Origin: Glutinoglossum americanum
Lineage: Eukaryota; Ascomycota; Geoglossomycetes; Geoglossales; Geoglossaceae
DNA: 64,000 nt
Direction of reading: 5' to 3'
Assembly (NCBI GenBank): GCA_020080175.1
Contig: JAGHQL010000010.1
Span: 180,178 to 244,177 of the forward strand
In this document: piece after piece, positions 35,248 to 46,843 of the stretch
Layout of the letters: every line of letters begins with the position of its first letter
How positions within the stretch are numbered: the first letter of the stretch is position 1
The notes under the pieces: model-generated
What the model saw: the letters and a program-made list of their open reading frames with translations, nothing else
What the model was told of the DNA's origin: nothing
The model's database searches: none
Program-made: the position numbers and the translations under genes

Positions 35248-38200
35248 ATGCCGGCTCACGAAAATCGTGATGAAGAGGAAACTCTATTGCCAACTGGGGC
35301 AAAATCCTCATCTCGCGACTCACTAGATTCTGTATCCTCCGCTTCTACCACATCGCTGGTACTCGATCGTCTCAACGACTTTGCGCTTGATCACACTAAC
35401 AACTATAAATCGCCATCCACAGGGGATGGTTTACTGCATATAAGCGAGCACCAAGATAAAGGAGAAGAGGATGATGGCGACGTGGAAAGAGGATATGCTT
35501 ATAGTCCCACGACTAGCAAGCCAATGGAAAAGAAAGCACGGCGGTATATGTGGATACTGGCATCTGTATTTGTAGGTGGATGGCTGCTGGCCCTCGGCCT
35601 TTTTCTCTCGAGACAAGCCTACAAACACTCTTCGACTGTTCCTCATGATCCACAAGCTACACAATCTCGAGGCTCTGGAAAGAAAGTCACTCTGGACCAG
35701 GTTCTGTACGGAGAATGGCGTGCACAAACTCATGCAATTTCCTGGATAGAAGGCGCAAACGGGGAGGATGGGCTCTTGTTAGAGGTTGGGGGTGGATTAG
35801 AGGAAGGCTATGCGGTGGTGGAAGACGTGAGGAGTCGCTCGAGGGATAAGGTAGCGGGGGCGTTGAATAGCACAACGTTGATGAAGGATTCCCAATTCCA
35901 AGTTGGAAATGAACCCGTGTATTCCAATTCCATTTTTCCGAGTCGGGATCTCAAGAGCGTACTGGTCGTGTCAGAAATAAAGTCGGTAAGTGGCCTAGGA
36001 ATTGTGCATGATATTGAGGAATACTGGGCGAAAATCTAATAACGGGCTAACGGATTCGTCCCTAAGAACTGGCGCCACTCGTTTTCTGGCAAGTATTGGA
36101 TATTCGACGTGGCCACGCAATCTGGTCAACCTCTTGACCCCTCGAATCCTAGCGATCGTATCCAGCTGGCATCATGGTCCCCAAAGTCTGACGCGGTGGT
36201 TTTTACGAGAGGCAACAACCTTTTCTTGCGCAAGCTTTCGTCAACAGCGGTCACCCAGATCACGGGGGATGGTGGAAGAGAACTCTTCTATGGAGTCCCG
36301 GACTGGGTATATGAAGAGGAAGTCTTCGGTGGTAACAGTGCAACATGGTGGGCCGAGGACGGGAAATTTGTGGCATTTCTACGCACGAACGAGTCAGCGG
36401 TGCCAGAATACCCAGTCCAGTATTTTATTAAGAGACCCAGCGGATCTATGCCGGCTCCAGGACTGGAAAGTTATCCCGAAGTTAGGGAGATCAAGTATCC
36501 CAAGGCCGGCGCTCCTAACCCCGTGGTAGATTTACAGTTCTATGATGTAGAAAAGGACGAGGTGTTTTCTATTAACATTGACAGAGACTTCCCCGACATG
36601 GACAGGTTGATTACTGAGGTCGTCTGGGCTGGTTCGAGTGGTAATGTCTTGGTCCGAGAAACGAACAGAGAAAGCGATGTTTTGAAGGTTGTGCTCATCA
36701 ATGTCAAAGCGAGGACAGGCAGAGTGGTCAGGACCGTCGATGTGAATGCTCTAGATGGAGGCTGGTTCGAAGTTTCCGAGGACACAAGATACATCCCTGC
36801 AGACCCTGCTCACGGCCGCCCTGATCACGGATACATTGATACTGTTATTCGTGACGGCTATGACCATTTGGCTTACTTTACACCGATGGACAGCGACATC
36901 CCAATACACCTTACCTCTGGACCGTGGGAAGTGGTAAATGCACCATCAGCTGTCGACTTGGCCAATAATGTAGTTTATTTTGTTGGAACGAAGGAATCAC
37001 CAATCCAGAGACACGTCTACAGCGTTAAGCTTGATGGCTCTGCTCTTACTCCTATCACGGATATCGACAAAGAAGGATACTACGATGTCTCCTTCTCCAA
37101 GGGGGCCGGTTATGGATTGTTATCGTATAGTGGCCCAAATATACCATGGCAAAAAATCTTTAGCACGCCCCACAACAGCTACCAGTACGAAGATGTTATC
37201 GAAGAGAATAAACCCCTTGCAGAACTCGCAGCACAGTACGAGTTGCCAATACTAATATACCAAAACGTCACTATCGATGGCTTCACGTTGCAGGTGGTTG
37301 AGCGACGTCCTCCGCATTTCAATCCAAGGAAACAGTACCCCGTGCTTTTCTATCTTTACGGCGGACCAGGCTCGCAGACTGTGAGCAAAAAGTGGAACGT
37401 TGACTTCCAGTCCTACATCGCTGCTAATCTCGGCTATATTGTCGTCACGGTTGATGGCCGTGGGACTGGCTTCATCGGCAGGAAAGCCCGGTGTATTATT
37501 AGAGGAAACATCGGGCACTATGAGTCAATTGACCAGATTGAGACAGCGAAAATCTGGGCAGCGAAACCTTATGTGGACAACTCTAGGATGGCGATCTGGG
37601 GTTGGAGTTACGGCGGGTTTATGACATTGAAAACTCTGGAGCAAGACGCTGGGCAGACGTTCCGGTATGGAATGGCAGTTGCACCAGTAACAGATTGGAG
37701 ATTTTATGGTAGGCATTCCGCGATCTTGCCTTTTCTATCAGTTTGCCTAGATACTGCGAGCACTACGCAAAACGGCTGGACTAACAGGTTTTGTTACGCA
37801 GACTCTATCTACACCGAACGGTATATGCATACTCCTCAGCATAACCCAACCGGCTATAGCAACTCCAGCATCAGTAACGCGACAGCCCTCCAGTCAAACG
37901 TGCGTTTCCTGATCATGCATGGGGTCGCCGATGATAATGTGCATATGCAAAATTCGCTTGCTCTGCTCGACAAATTGGATCTAGCCGCCGTAGAGAATTA
38001 TGATGTCCACGTCTTCCCAGATAGCGATCACAGCATCTACTTCCATAATGCTAATCGCATGGTGTATGACCGTAAGTGCTCATCTGAGCTTCTTGATTCA
38101 TCGTTAATGCAGCATAGAAGTGGGTGAACGCTAACGCTTTCATGTACGTTGGGTTAGGGCTGAATAACTGGCTGATAAACGCTTTCAACGGAGAGTGGCT

Positions 38201-38252
38201 AAGAACGGAGAATCCGGTGCCGATTACGAACGTCGCGGTGAAAAGGAGATAA
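35248..38252 (+). CDS. DAPB: Vacuolar dipeptidyl aminopeptidase B (S9B)
   Basis: Four exons (35248-35985, 36067-37708, 37802-38071, 38158-38252) encode about 914 residues. It is a type II vacuolar membrane serine peptidase that removes X-Pro or X-Ala dipeptides. An acidic cytosolic N-terminus precedes one membrane anchor ([20 protein letters not shown], residues ~110-130). A beta-propeller DPP-IV N domain follows, then the alpha/beta-hydrolase domain from about residue 690. The triad is complete: Ser760 in GWSYGG, Asp837 in HGVADDN, His870 in DSDHS. The YGGPGSQ motif is intact. Several Asn-X-Ser/Thr sites fit a lumenal domain. The start is the ATG at 35248; the frame opens slightly earlier at a GTG. 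The 93-nt second intron is stop-free in frame. Confidence 0.94.
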
Positions 38253-38486
38253 TGATATTTGATGCTAGCATTTAATAGGCGCCATTCTCTGTTGGAGTTG
38301 TTGGAAATTGCTGGAGTCTATATACAATATATTAACCCCTTTTCGTGTCCAAGGCTATGTATCATTAGGGTGTATTGTAGAATACATATAGTTGCTTGCG
38401 CTTACCGAGGCGCTCAAAGCCAACGACTTACCTCATCTCATATAACGTTTCAATTATCAAAAAGAAAACCAAACCTGACAAATCCA

Positions 38487-40010
38487 ATGACTAAAGAAAT
38501 CCTTCTCCGTGTCCGCAAGATGATCCCTCCTATGCTTGAGAAATTCCATAAAGGTATAGAAGAATGGCTGTGTTTATTCCTTATCTCTCACGACCCTGAC
38601 GCCATAGGTAGGGCAGATGGGACGCGTGGCGGTCGTGGGCGGGAGTGAAGAGTACGTTCTCCATAATTGAACTTAATAGATTTGGATTGGATCATGTTTG
38701 GTTAACGCACGGAGTTCAGTTATACGGGGGCACCGTACTTTTCAGCTATGGCTTCTGCCCGCTTAGGTTCGTGATATACATATGTACACATGTATACTTA
38801 TATTCAGCCGCTGAGAAGTAGTTACGGCGGCTAACGGCAGAGAGTAGGAGCGGATATGGTAAGATATACCCTCATGAAGGAGTAATAATACCCTACGAAG
38901 AAAGTCATAAAAATGATCCTGGATGCTAGAGCCATGTAATCTGTGAGCCTCAAGCTGCACAAGTAAGTCTTTTCCCTTAGGCTGGTCGCCCAGAGTCTTC
39001 AATAACTCAGCTATGCACTTAGGTTATTAAAACATACTCCCCCAACCTGATGGTACATCCTTACATGCGGCAATCCACGCACGCTAAGGCGACGGAGACC
39101 ATTGATGAGATATCGAAAAACGTTGTTGCTATGCTGGACAGGCTGCATGTAGTAGTCATCGGTCCTGGACTCGGCCGCGATAGGCTAATGCAGGAGACAT
39201 GCGCCAGGCTAATCAGGGAGGTTCGGAGCAGGGATATGCCCTTTGTATTGGACGCGGTACGTCGATTTGCGGGACGCAACATACTCCTCGAGGGGTTTGT
39301 GCCACTAACAAAGGGTGACACTATAGGATGGCCTCTACCTTGCACAAACGCAACCAGAGCTTGTACAAGGCTACCGTCTTTGCATCTTGACCCCCAACGT
39401 TGTTGAATTCGGACGCCTTCTGAAGAGCAAGGGGATTGATCCTAACACTACTTCTGTGGACCAGACGCAAATGTGCGCACAGTTGGCGAGGGCATTTGGG
39501 GGCGTGACAATCATTCAGAAGGGCGTAAAAGATATTATTAGTAATGGTGAGCATACGCTGGTGTCTGACGGTGAAGGGGGATTGAAGAGAAGTGGAGGGC
39601 AAGGGGATACCCTGACAGGAAGCCTAGCGACATTTCTGGCGTGGCGGAAAGCGTATATGGATCGAATTTGGGAGTAAGTTCCAGATCCCCGCTTCTGTAT
39701 CGTTTCCGCTGGGCGCGGAGAGCCCTCCCTTAGATTTAGGATGAGGTCCTAGGGTTATAAAGGGGCCTTCCCTAGGCAGCTTATAGCGTCCGCACAGGCT
39801 AACCAAAGTTGCCCGTAAAATTTTAGCCATGACAACGATCTTACCGACTCAGAACTAATTGCTCTTGCAGCGTTTGGTGGCTCAGCTCTAACTCGGGAAT
39901 GTTCGAGGCTAGCATTCGCAAAGAGAGGACGGTCCCTGCAGGCGAGCGACCTCATAGATGAAGTCCCCGTCGCATTTCGAAATCTGTTCGAGGACGGACC
40001 GAAGCTTTGA
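38487..40010 (+). CDS. NAXD: ATP-dependent (S)-NAD(P)H-hydrate dehydratase
   Basis: Eight exons (38487-38553, 38612-38651, 38720-38766, 38848-38858, 38930-38962, 39023-39256, 39327-39673, 39827-40010) give about 320 residues. The enzyme repairs hydrated NADH/NADPH using a ribokinase-like fold; the yeast homologue is YKL151C. Landmarks are [62 protein letters not shown] and the phosphate-binding [17 protein letters not shown]. The fourth exon is only 11 nt and encodes the end of 'LGADM'. Without it an in-frame TAG precedes SHVICE. The N-terminus has no clear mitochondrial presequence. It lies 234 bp downstream of DapB on the same strand. Confidence 0.92.
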
Positions 40011-40422
40011 GGTTCACCTGACCGTCTCGGAGCTTGGAGGTGAGGGTAGGGGGCCTCGTGTTACACGAGACTTTAGATGGTGGTTGTAGGGAAAGGCCTT
40101 TTGCGCATGGGTGTATTGTGTCCAGGTGACGGGAGTCAAGGGGGGCAGGAGGAATAAGTTGGTGACCTTCTATATGCATGGTCTCGCTATATAGAACTGG
40201 GTATTCAGCGGGTACAGGGAATGGGTTTGTTTCTAAAACGGGGTGTCGAAGTCTCCTAACGAGCTGTTGGGTACGCATGGATCACGCACCGAACCGCGAG
40301 CAACTCGATTGATGGCAGAATCCTGCTGACGAGGGCAAGAATGAAGAATAAACAGATGTTTCTAATCCAAAGAAAATAATAATGCATTTTTTGTATTTAA
40401 TTGCTCCAAGCCCAAATGAGAA
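40011..40422. other. Intergenic spacer (convergent genes)
   Basis: Shared 3' flank of the dehydratase and TMA22 genes, which converge. No gene seen. Confidence 0.8.
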
Positions 40423-41174
40423 CTATGCGGGACCCCCCGCCCCCGAACCTTTCTTCTTCTTATCTTCAATACAGTCGATGTTATCTTCCGGAATATCCCC
40501 ATAAGTCCCCGTAATCCAATCATAAATCTCATCGCTCAAATCGCCCTGCACGACGATCTCCTCTCCGCCACTGGGTACCTTCGTGACGCTACTCCCCGTC
40601 GCGAACTTCTTCCCCAGCTCCTTCGCCACCTTCTTGAGCTCCAAGCCGTGGGCCTCTAGCCCCGAGACGGCGGTCACGTATTTGCGCTTGCTGCGTTCCA
40701 CCCGCTTTATGAGGACTTTGGAGGACATTTTCTTCTCTTGCTCGCGGGCTTCGGCAGCTTCTGCCTTGGCTTGCTTTTTGAGGGAGTCTTTTTCGGCGCG
40801 TTTTTGGGCATCGAGGGAGAGGGTCGAGAGGGTGTTGGATATGGCTTCTGTTGGCAGGGTGTTATTCGTGCGAGCCTTTCGGGGGAGAATGGAAGCTGAC
40901 CTTCAGAGTATAACCGTGTGTGCATGTCCGGATGATTGGTTTTGAGCCATTCCTCGCATTTCTTCACCGTCCCGCCGAATTCACAGTATTCCGGTGGCAG
41001 GGTGCAGACTATGTTTACCCCGCCGTTAGCATTCCAAATACCTAGTAAACCAGAGAACGGAGGAGATTGGATATGGAAAGCCATATGGACAACCCTACCT
41101 CCACAGTAGACGACATGTCTAGCTTGGGATTTGACGGGCGCATTGTCTGCAGTCACATTCGCAGATTCAGCCAT
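40423..41174 (-). CDS. TMA22: Translation machinery-associated protein TMA22 (DENR)
   Basis: Three exons (41174-41099, 41008-40901, 40847-40423) encode about 202 residues. With TMA20/MCT-1 the protein forms a heterodimer that removes tRNA and recycles 40S subunits after termination. The N-terminal zinc-binding region reads VVYCGVCTLPPEYCEFGG, with the Cys pairs preserved across the first splice junction. A Lys/Glu/Ala-rich linker follows. The C-terminal SUI1/eIF1-like domain spans about residue 105 to 190 (KVLIKRVERSKRKYVTAVSG to GDIPEDNIDCIEDKKKKG). Family length and both domains are intact. It acts in the cytosol on ribosomes. Confidence 0.95.
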
Positions 41175-44113
41175 TTTAGAGAGGGTGGTTGATGCCTTGA
41201 ATGAGGCTCAAGCGACTTGACGTTAACCTATACTCCCGCTTGCCCCATCCTGGATAGCGGGGTAAGGGCCCAATTCCCCGTTCCAAACTCCAAAATTCCC
41301 TCTGACGCCTTGCACCACATCGCACATCTCGCCTGGTTGGAAACTTGCCTAGTATATGTACGAACTAGGTCTTCGCTTTCCTACGACAACCAGGAGTCAG
41401 GGGTCTAGGTAGAAGATAAGATCCGTTATCTGACATCTACGAACTACCATCTATGGCTCGAAGATAACTACCAGATATGCACACCACTGAGCTCCGAGGA
41501 GGCGCAGGGATACTGTGTTTGTGTCAGTGGTGCCCTCAAGGGTCTGGTCCGCCCGTTGGGCTTTTGTAAGCCACTAAGGCTTGGTTCCCGAGAATCAAGC
41601 CGCCCACCGTGCGTTTCTTGACACGATCCCTGAGATTTGGCATATGAAATGTTCTTTGGCCAAGACTAGGAATATAATCTTCACGTGAAATTGTGAATTG
41701 AGCCATCCAGGATCCAGCACTAGCAGCGGCTCCGCTCTTCATGCCGAGGGTAGAGAAGGCTAAAGGAAGAGAGTCGGGCTGCAAGAGAACCAAAAAACAT
41801 TTCGCAAGTTCCCGTCTCGGCTTTCCCTGTGGCAGGTCTGTTGATAACGGCTTTATTCGGCTCTCACGCGGGCGGGCCGGGCAGCGATATTGCTTCGTCG
41901 TGGATCCGATGTCTCCGAGAAACGCACAAGGGTAGATCAGGCCCCGAGGGTCGTCTTGAACCAATTGATACTGACTCGGCAGTCACGTAGTACGGAGTAC
42001 TCGTGGCTGGTGGGTATTGCCTTAGAGGTGGTAGGGTCACCGATCCCGATCCCAGCCGTCCAAACCCAGTCGTACAGGGCTCTTGCCCTTAGTCAACCGA
42101 CCAAAAATAGCGGTTAAATTTGCCTCGGTTTTAGGGTTGTGGAATCGATACAGGGAAATGAAACCGGATTTTCTCAAAGACTGCCCTTAATGGAAATGGA
42201 GCATAAAGGGCAGTCGATGGTGGTTGAGGAAAGAAAGTGTTTGTGACGGGCCGCTGATAAGGGATGGATCCGTTGATAATGCGCCCCACAATACTTCGTT
42301 AGAGTGGCTTGTTCCTCCACTTGACGTAATGATCCTATTCGTCCTTTAGCACCGGTAACTGATCGCCTCGCCTGGGTCCAAGCCACCGCTGCTGGCTCCA
42401 CGCGAACGAGATTGGGGTGAGAACCCCGATGCATGCAGCTCTGCAGCTGCACCATTGCCTTGGAAAACCTTGACCACGGCGCAAGCAGATGATTTAGCAG
42501 ATTGACCCTATGGTTGGTTGCACCACCCACCACCCAGCTTTTAGTTTCAACGACCTTGCAACGGTCTGTACTTCTGCTTTGACCCGACTTCATCTTGCCT
42601 AGTCTTCAAGCACCCTGTTGACTTGATCATTTCCCGCCGCCATACTATGGGAAACACCATCCGCTAGTGCCCGTAATCCTCCGCACAGGTGGCGCAAGAC
42701 AGCGAAACGAAAGTATCTGTATAGCCTTGGAACAATGGAATGTTCGCATACACGATACGCGATCCTCCGTTCCCAGCGTTCCAGAAACGATTGCTGGGGG
42801 GGTGTGCCATTAGAGACTCGAGAAGCGTTCTACGAACACATAGTACCCCGAGATCGAAGATTTGCACTCATAGAGCTTCCCTAGCCAGAGGTGGTTGGGC
42901 CAGCTGCATTTAGTCACGCAATAGAGATAGCGTGAGGGGGATTGTTTTCAAGCACAACCGTAGAAGTAAATCTCCTCAATGGTCATCTGTTCTCCGTTTC
43001 CATCCCACGGAGATGGCAGCATCGCAGCCCGAGAGCAGGTCTGTAAGGTTCTTGCGGCCGCGTACATCCTATGACTGTATTATTGTCTGGGATGCCGATA
43101 ATGTGCCGAGATCCTAAATCATCGCACTCCAACCGGGCTCATCAAATATCCGAGGAATGCAGCTTCATGGAATGCGTTTCTTTCGCAGGCTACTTTGAAA
43201 TTCCAAGCTGTTGGGTTACCCTAGTCCGCACACAGCATTGTACGTATGTATAATGGTGCGCTGTAGTGGTTGTTGGGGCCCGGAATCGAATCTGTTCTGT
43301 GGCAATTCCAGCAAAAGCCCTTATGTTTACATACCGCTCGCTCTCCAGAGCGAAACCTTCCGTGTGGATGTACGCACTAGTTTTGAATGTACCCTTATAT
43401 AATTAAGACTGGGCCTGCATTTGATGCTGTGAAACGATCGTCTAATGCGCCGTTGGGAAGGAACATGCACCATTCGCCCTAAAAGGGTGGCGCGCATCGT
43501 TAGCAGCAAGTCTGCTGGGTGTGCAGCTTTGCAAAGCAACTCGTGCGAGTATTGCGTTTCTTCATGCTACGATTGATTTGCTGCCAGTTAAGCAGGCTGC
43601 CATCTTTACCTTCTCCACAATTCTCCAACCTTGAAAAGCATGGCGGCTGGTCGTTGACCCTTGGCGCATCATCACTTGCTGCAAACCACACTATAGGCCA
43701 ATTCTGTTCCGTTCCGTTAGACCCGTTTCTTACTTTTTGCCCACATTCACCCTCCACAATTGCCTCTTTAACAATTCTGTAAACTCGTCCGTCCTTCTCT
43801 AAACCTGCTCGTTCATCGATAAGGACGGTGAGGTCCGCGCAGATATCTGGTATCCTGGTTATTCTGGAGTATTACATCGCATCGCATCTGGCGTTCCACA
43901 GCGTTATCGATATCATTCCTCGCTCGCTACCACCACACTAATTCCTGCACGAGCTCCGAGGCAAAAGAAAAACGCACATTGCAGTGATTTAATAACATTC
44001 ACTCGCTTGGGGGGAGATTGGAGGGATAGAAAGAGGAGGAGGAATTCATCGCCCAAAAAATAATAAAGGGCCGCCTAGGACGAGGGCTCGAACCACTCTT
44101 CAAGGTGCAAGTT
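41175..44113. other. 2.9-kb intergenic region, no supported gene
   Basis: Lies between the divergent TMA22 and REG1 genes. Open frames are 140 codons or fewer and unrecognisable. A B-box-like GGTTCGAGCCC occurs on the minus strand near 44090-44100, but no tRNA fold surrounds it. The last few hundred bases, CT-rich at 43740-43830, are presumably the REG1 promoter and leader. Confidence 0.65.
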
Positions 44114-45900
44114 ATGACAGAAGTCCTGTCTGTCTTGATGCAGCCAGACGGCACCACATACTACACGTCGACCTCTCTTCACCGGTCTTCCCGTTCGCAA
44201 TCCTCATTTTTGGGTAGCTCCTCGTCGTTTTTGACGTCGAAGAACGCTAGTAGACCCCACATCAGGACTGAGTACGATAACCGAATATCAGGATCTACAC
44301 TTTCGTCGTCTCCCTCATCTCCTGTGGACGCTGAGGGTCGTTTCTCGGGCACACCGTCTTACGCGTCGTTAACAACAAAGAGCCTATCGCTTAACCCAAA
44401 AGCTGAGGAGGATACGGACGATCAAATCATCTTTCCCTCTTACGGCGAAGTTGGTTTCGATCAAGCGGAAGACCTAGAGCCCCCTCCGAGTCCACGCACG
44501 GGCGATTCATATACTGTCTCTCCCGCTTCAAATAGTACCTCAACCAATGTATCGAGGCCTGGTACCCCAGATCCAAGTATTACAGCAGAAGATGACACTG
44601 CAGTAAGGAACGAGCCTTCTCGACATGTAGATTACCTTTCACACGACTGGAAGGAAGAGGACATTTGGTCATCATGGAGGCACATAGTCTCGAAACGGAA
44701 AGTCATTGGCAACAGTGCCAGGCTTGAGAATGCTTCATGGAGAACGTGGGCAAAATCGAAGTACCGGTTGAAGACCGTCTCACCAGAGACATTGAACTGG
44801 TAAGTTTGGTCGGCAATTAAATGGAGTTAACCCTAACAATGAGGACTCGGCTTACCTGCACTAGGCTTAAGGATTGCGATGTAACTTGGCTTTATGGACC
44901 TCTCCAAACCGGCTCTGATAGAACAATTATCCCGTCATCGTCCCCAGCCGGAAGTGGCATATCTAAATCAAACTCTTTCCTTCATAAAAAACCCATCCTA
45001 AAAAAACGAAGCATGTCCGAGATGATGCTACAACGATCACTTTCCTCTTCATCCTTACTAAAACAAGCAGCAGCAGCCATCCAGGCTCAGCAAAGTGAAA
45101 GGCCACGCCTTTTACCTCATAGAGCGCAATCAGATTTTACCACCCACCCCTTTTCCTCCGCTGACGCCAGTCAGGATGGGACGAGCGCCTTTTCCTCCAT
45201 CTCTTCGTCAGGACTACATTCACCAGGTATTGGCGACAAGAGGCGTATTCACTTCAATGATATGGTAGAGCAATGCATTGCTGTGGATGTGAAAGGGGAT
45301 GATGAAGATTATGACAGCTATCACGCTATTCACGACAACGAGGATGAGGATGACTCCTCAGAAGATGGAATAATTATGATGAAGAGCACTTCAAGAGGAA
45401 GAGTAAGCAACAGAAGCAGCAACCGGAATAGTTTTAGCGGAGAGAGCAAAACTATTGCTATGCTACCGTCTACGACATTGAAATATCGCGAAGACACACC
45501 TGAGCCTCCACAATCTGACTCTACTAGCTTGGGAGGGTTCTGGAATCCTGGCGCTAGTGTATCGCCATCGCCTTCTCAGGAGACGCTACGGCCATCAAAG
45601 ACAAGTGCATTTGTATTCGATGAAGAAGATGACGACGTTGATATGACCTGGGAGCCTTCAGGTACATTTACTAGCCGGAAGGATAGTATTGCCCTTAACC
45701 GGCAACAGGAAAACACGAGGCCGTCAGGCGGGATTGAGGGAAATACGAATCTCCGCCGTACCCCGTCTGGTATGTTCATGCCTTATGAGGAAGATGAAGA
45801 CAGTTCTAGCTCAGGCGGTCTCTTCGGGAAGGTTGTCGACACAGTGAACACTGCGAAGGACATAGCGCATGTCATTTGGAATGTGGGTTGGAGGAGGTGA
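44114..45900 (+). CDS. REG1: REG1-type protein phosphatase 1 regulatory subunit
   Basis: Two exons (44114-44799, 44865-45900) encode about 573 residues. In yeast, Reg1 brings the PP1 catalytic subunit Glc7 to Snf1 and its targets to maintain glucose repression. The DUF1752-type block is present: DIWSSWRHIVSKRKVIGNSA, then LENASWRTWAKSKYRLKTVS, with DVTWLYGPL after the splice. The PP1-docking motif is RRIHFND at about residues 355-361, within the conserved context HFNDMVEQCIAVD. The rest is Ser-rich, acidic and probably disordered, so phosphorylation is likely. The C-terminus ends DIAHVIWNVGWRR, a motif also conserved in the fungal family. The start is the ATG at 44114; the frame opens three codons earlier at a GTG. 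Confidence 0.88.
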
Positions 45901-46843
45901 CTCGTTCTGCGATTTGTCGACGAGGATAGTGACACTAGGGGTACGGTTGGCGACCTCGAAAGTGGCGGTGGCTGAGGGGTTAAGGAAGTTCCTCCCGCTC
46001 GTGGACGAACTCTACAACACATATATGCACTCATTTATGGTTCCACTGTCTGCTAGAACGACTATATAAACGTTTGGGTATCGGTACGGCGTTTGGTAGC
46101 ATCTTTGATTTGCCTCACAGCAGGTGGGGTTTTTACGACTGTTTCCAAAAAGTTTTCTCGAAACCAGCAGTGGCGCGGCCATTTAATGGACCTCGCAATT
46201 TCATTGCAGCGACTGTACTTTCAAGACATTTCTCTCGCGGAGATCGGATGGAGGATGTATGTACTTTGGCGGTGTGTTACGTGGAAGGCTCTTTTGTGGG
46301 GAGGGCTGTTGTCCAACCTGGTACAAGGCGTTTGCAGGGCGGTAGTAAGATTTGTGCATGGAGTAGGTTGAAGTCTGGCACGCTGAGGGCGGCAGGAGGG
46401 TCGTTTTGAGCACGATGCTTAGCATATCCAGCCCAAGGGCGTGCATTATTAGAAATCGGCGCTAGCGGCCGCCTACAGTACATACAGTTCGTGATTCGCA
46501 CGATCTGGTATGGAAATCCAGATTTAGGGGAAATATAATGTTCTGTTCTCATTAGTGACATGGTTCAAGGAGTGTAGCATCTAGACTTTTTTTTGTTTTT
46601 ACAAGCTGCTCGGTACATATCCGAATCTTGCATCCACAACTCCACCTCACCAAGCAATTGACATATTTTGCCACCACCGGTAACTGCGACATTCTATAAG
46701 GGGGATTCTCTTACGCTAATCATTTCTTTAAGTTGATATGCAATCGATATAACAAGTGCCAACGACTGGCGATCTCCGCTCTTAGTTGCGCCACTTACCC
46801 TTGCTTCCCAGACCCCTGAGTCCTCAGATACTTCATAGCAACA
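45901..46843. other. Intergenic region REG1 to ELMO gene
   Basis: Spacer between two plus-strand genes. Open frames of about 90-110 codons occur on both strands without resemblance to known proteins. There is a poly-T tract near 46586. I see nothing else. Confidence 0.65.

Noticed and set aside
44084-44101. B-box-like GGTTCGAGCCC on the minus strand
   Set aside because: No acceptor, D or anticodon stems can be drawn around it; it lies just before the REG1 start.
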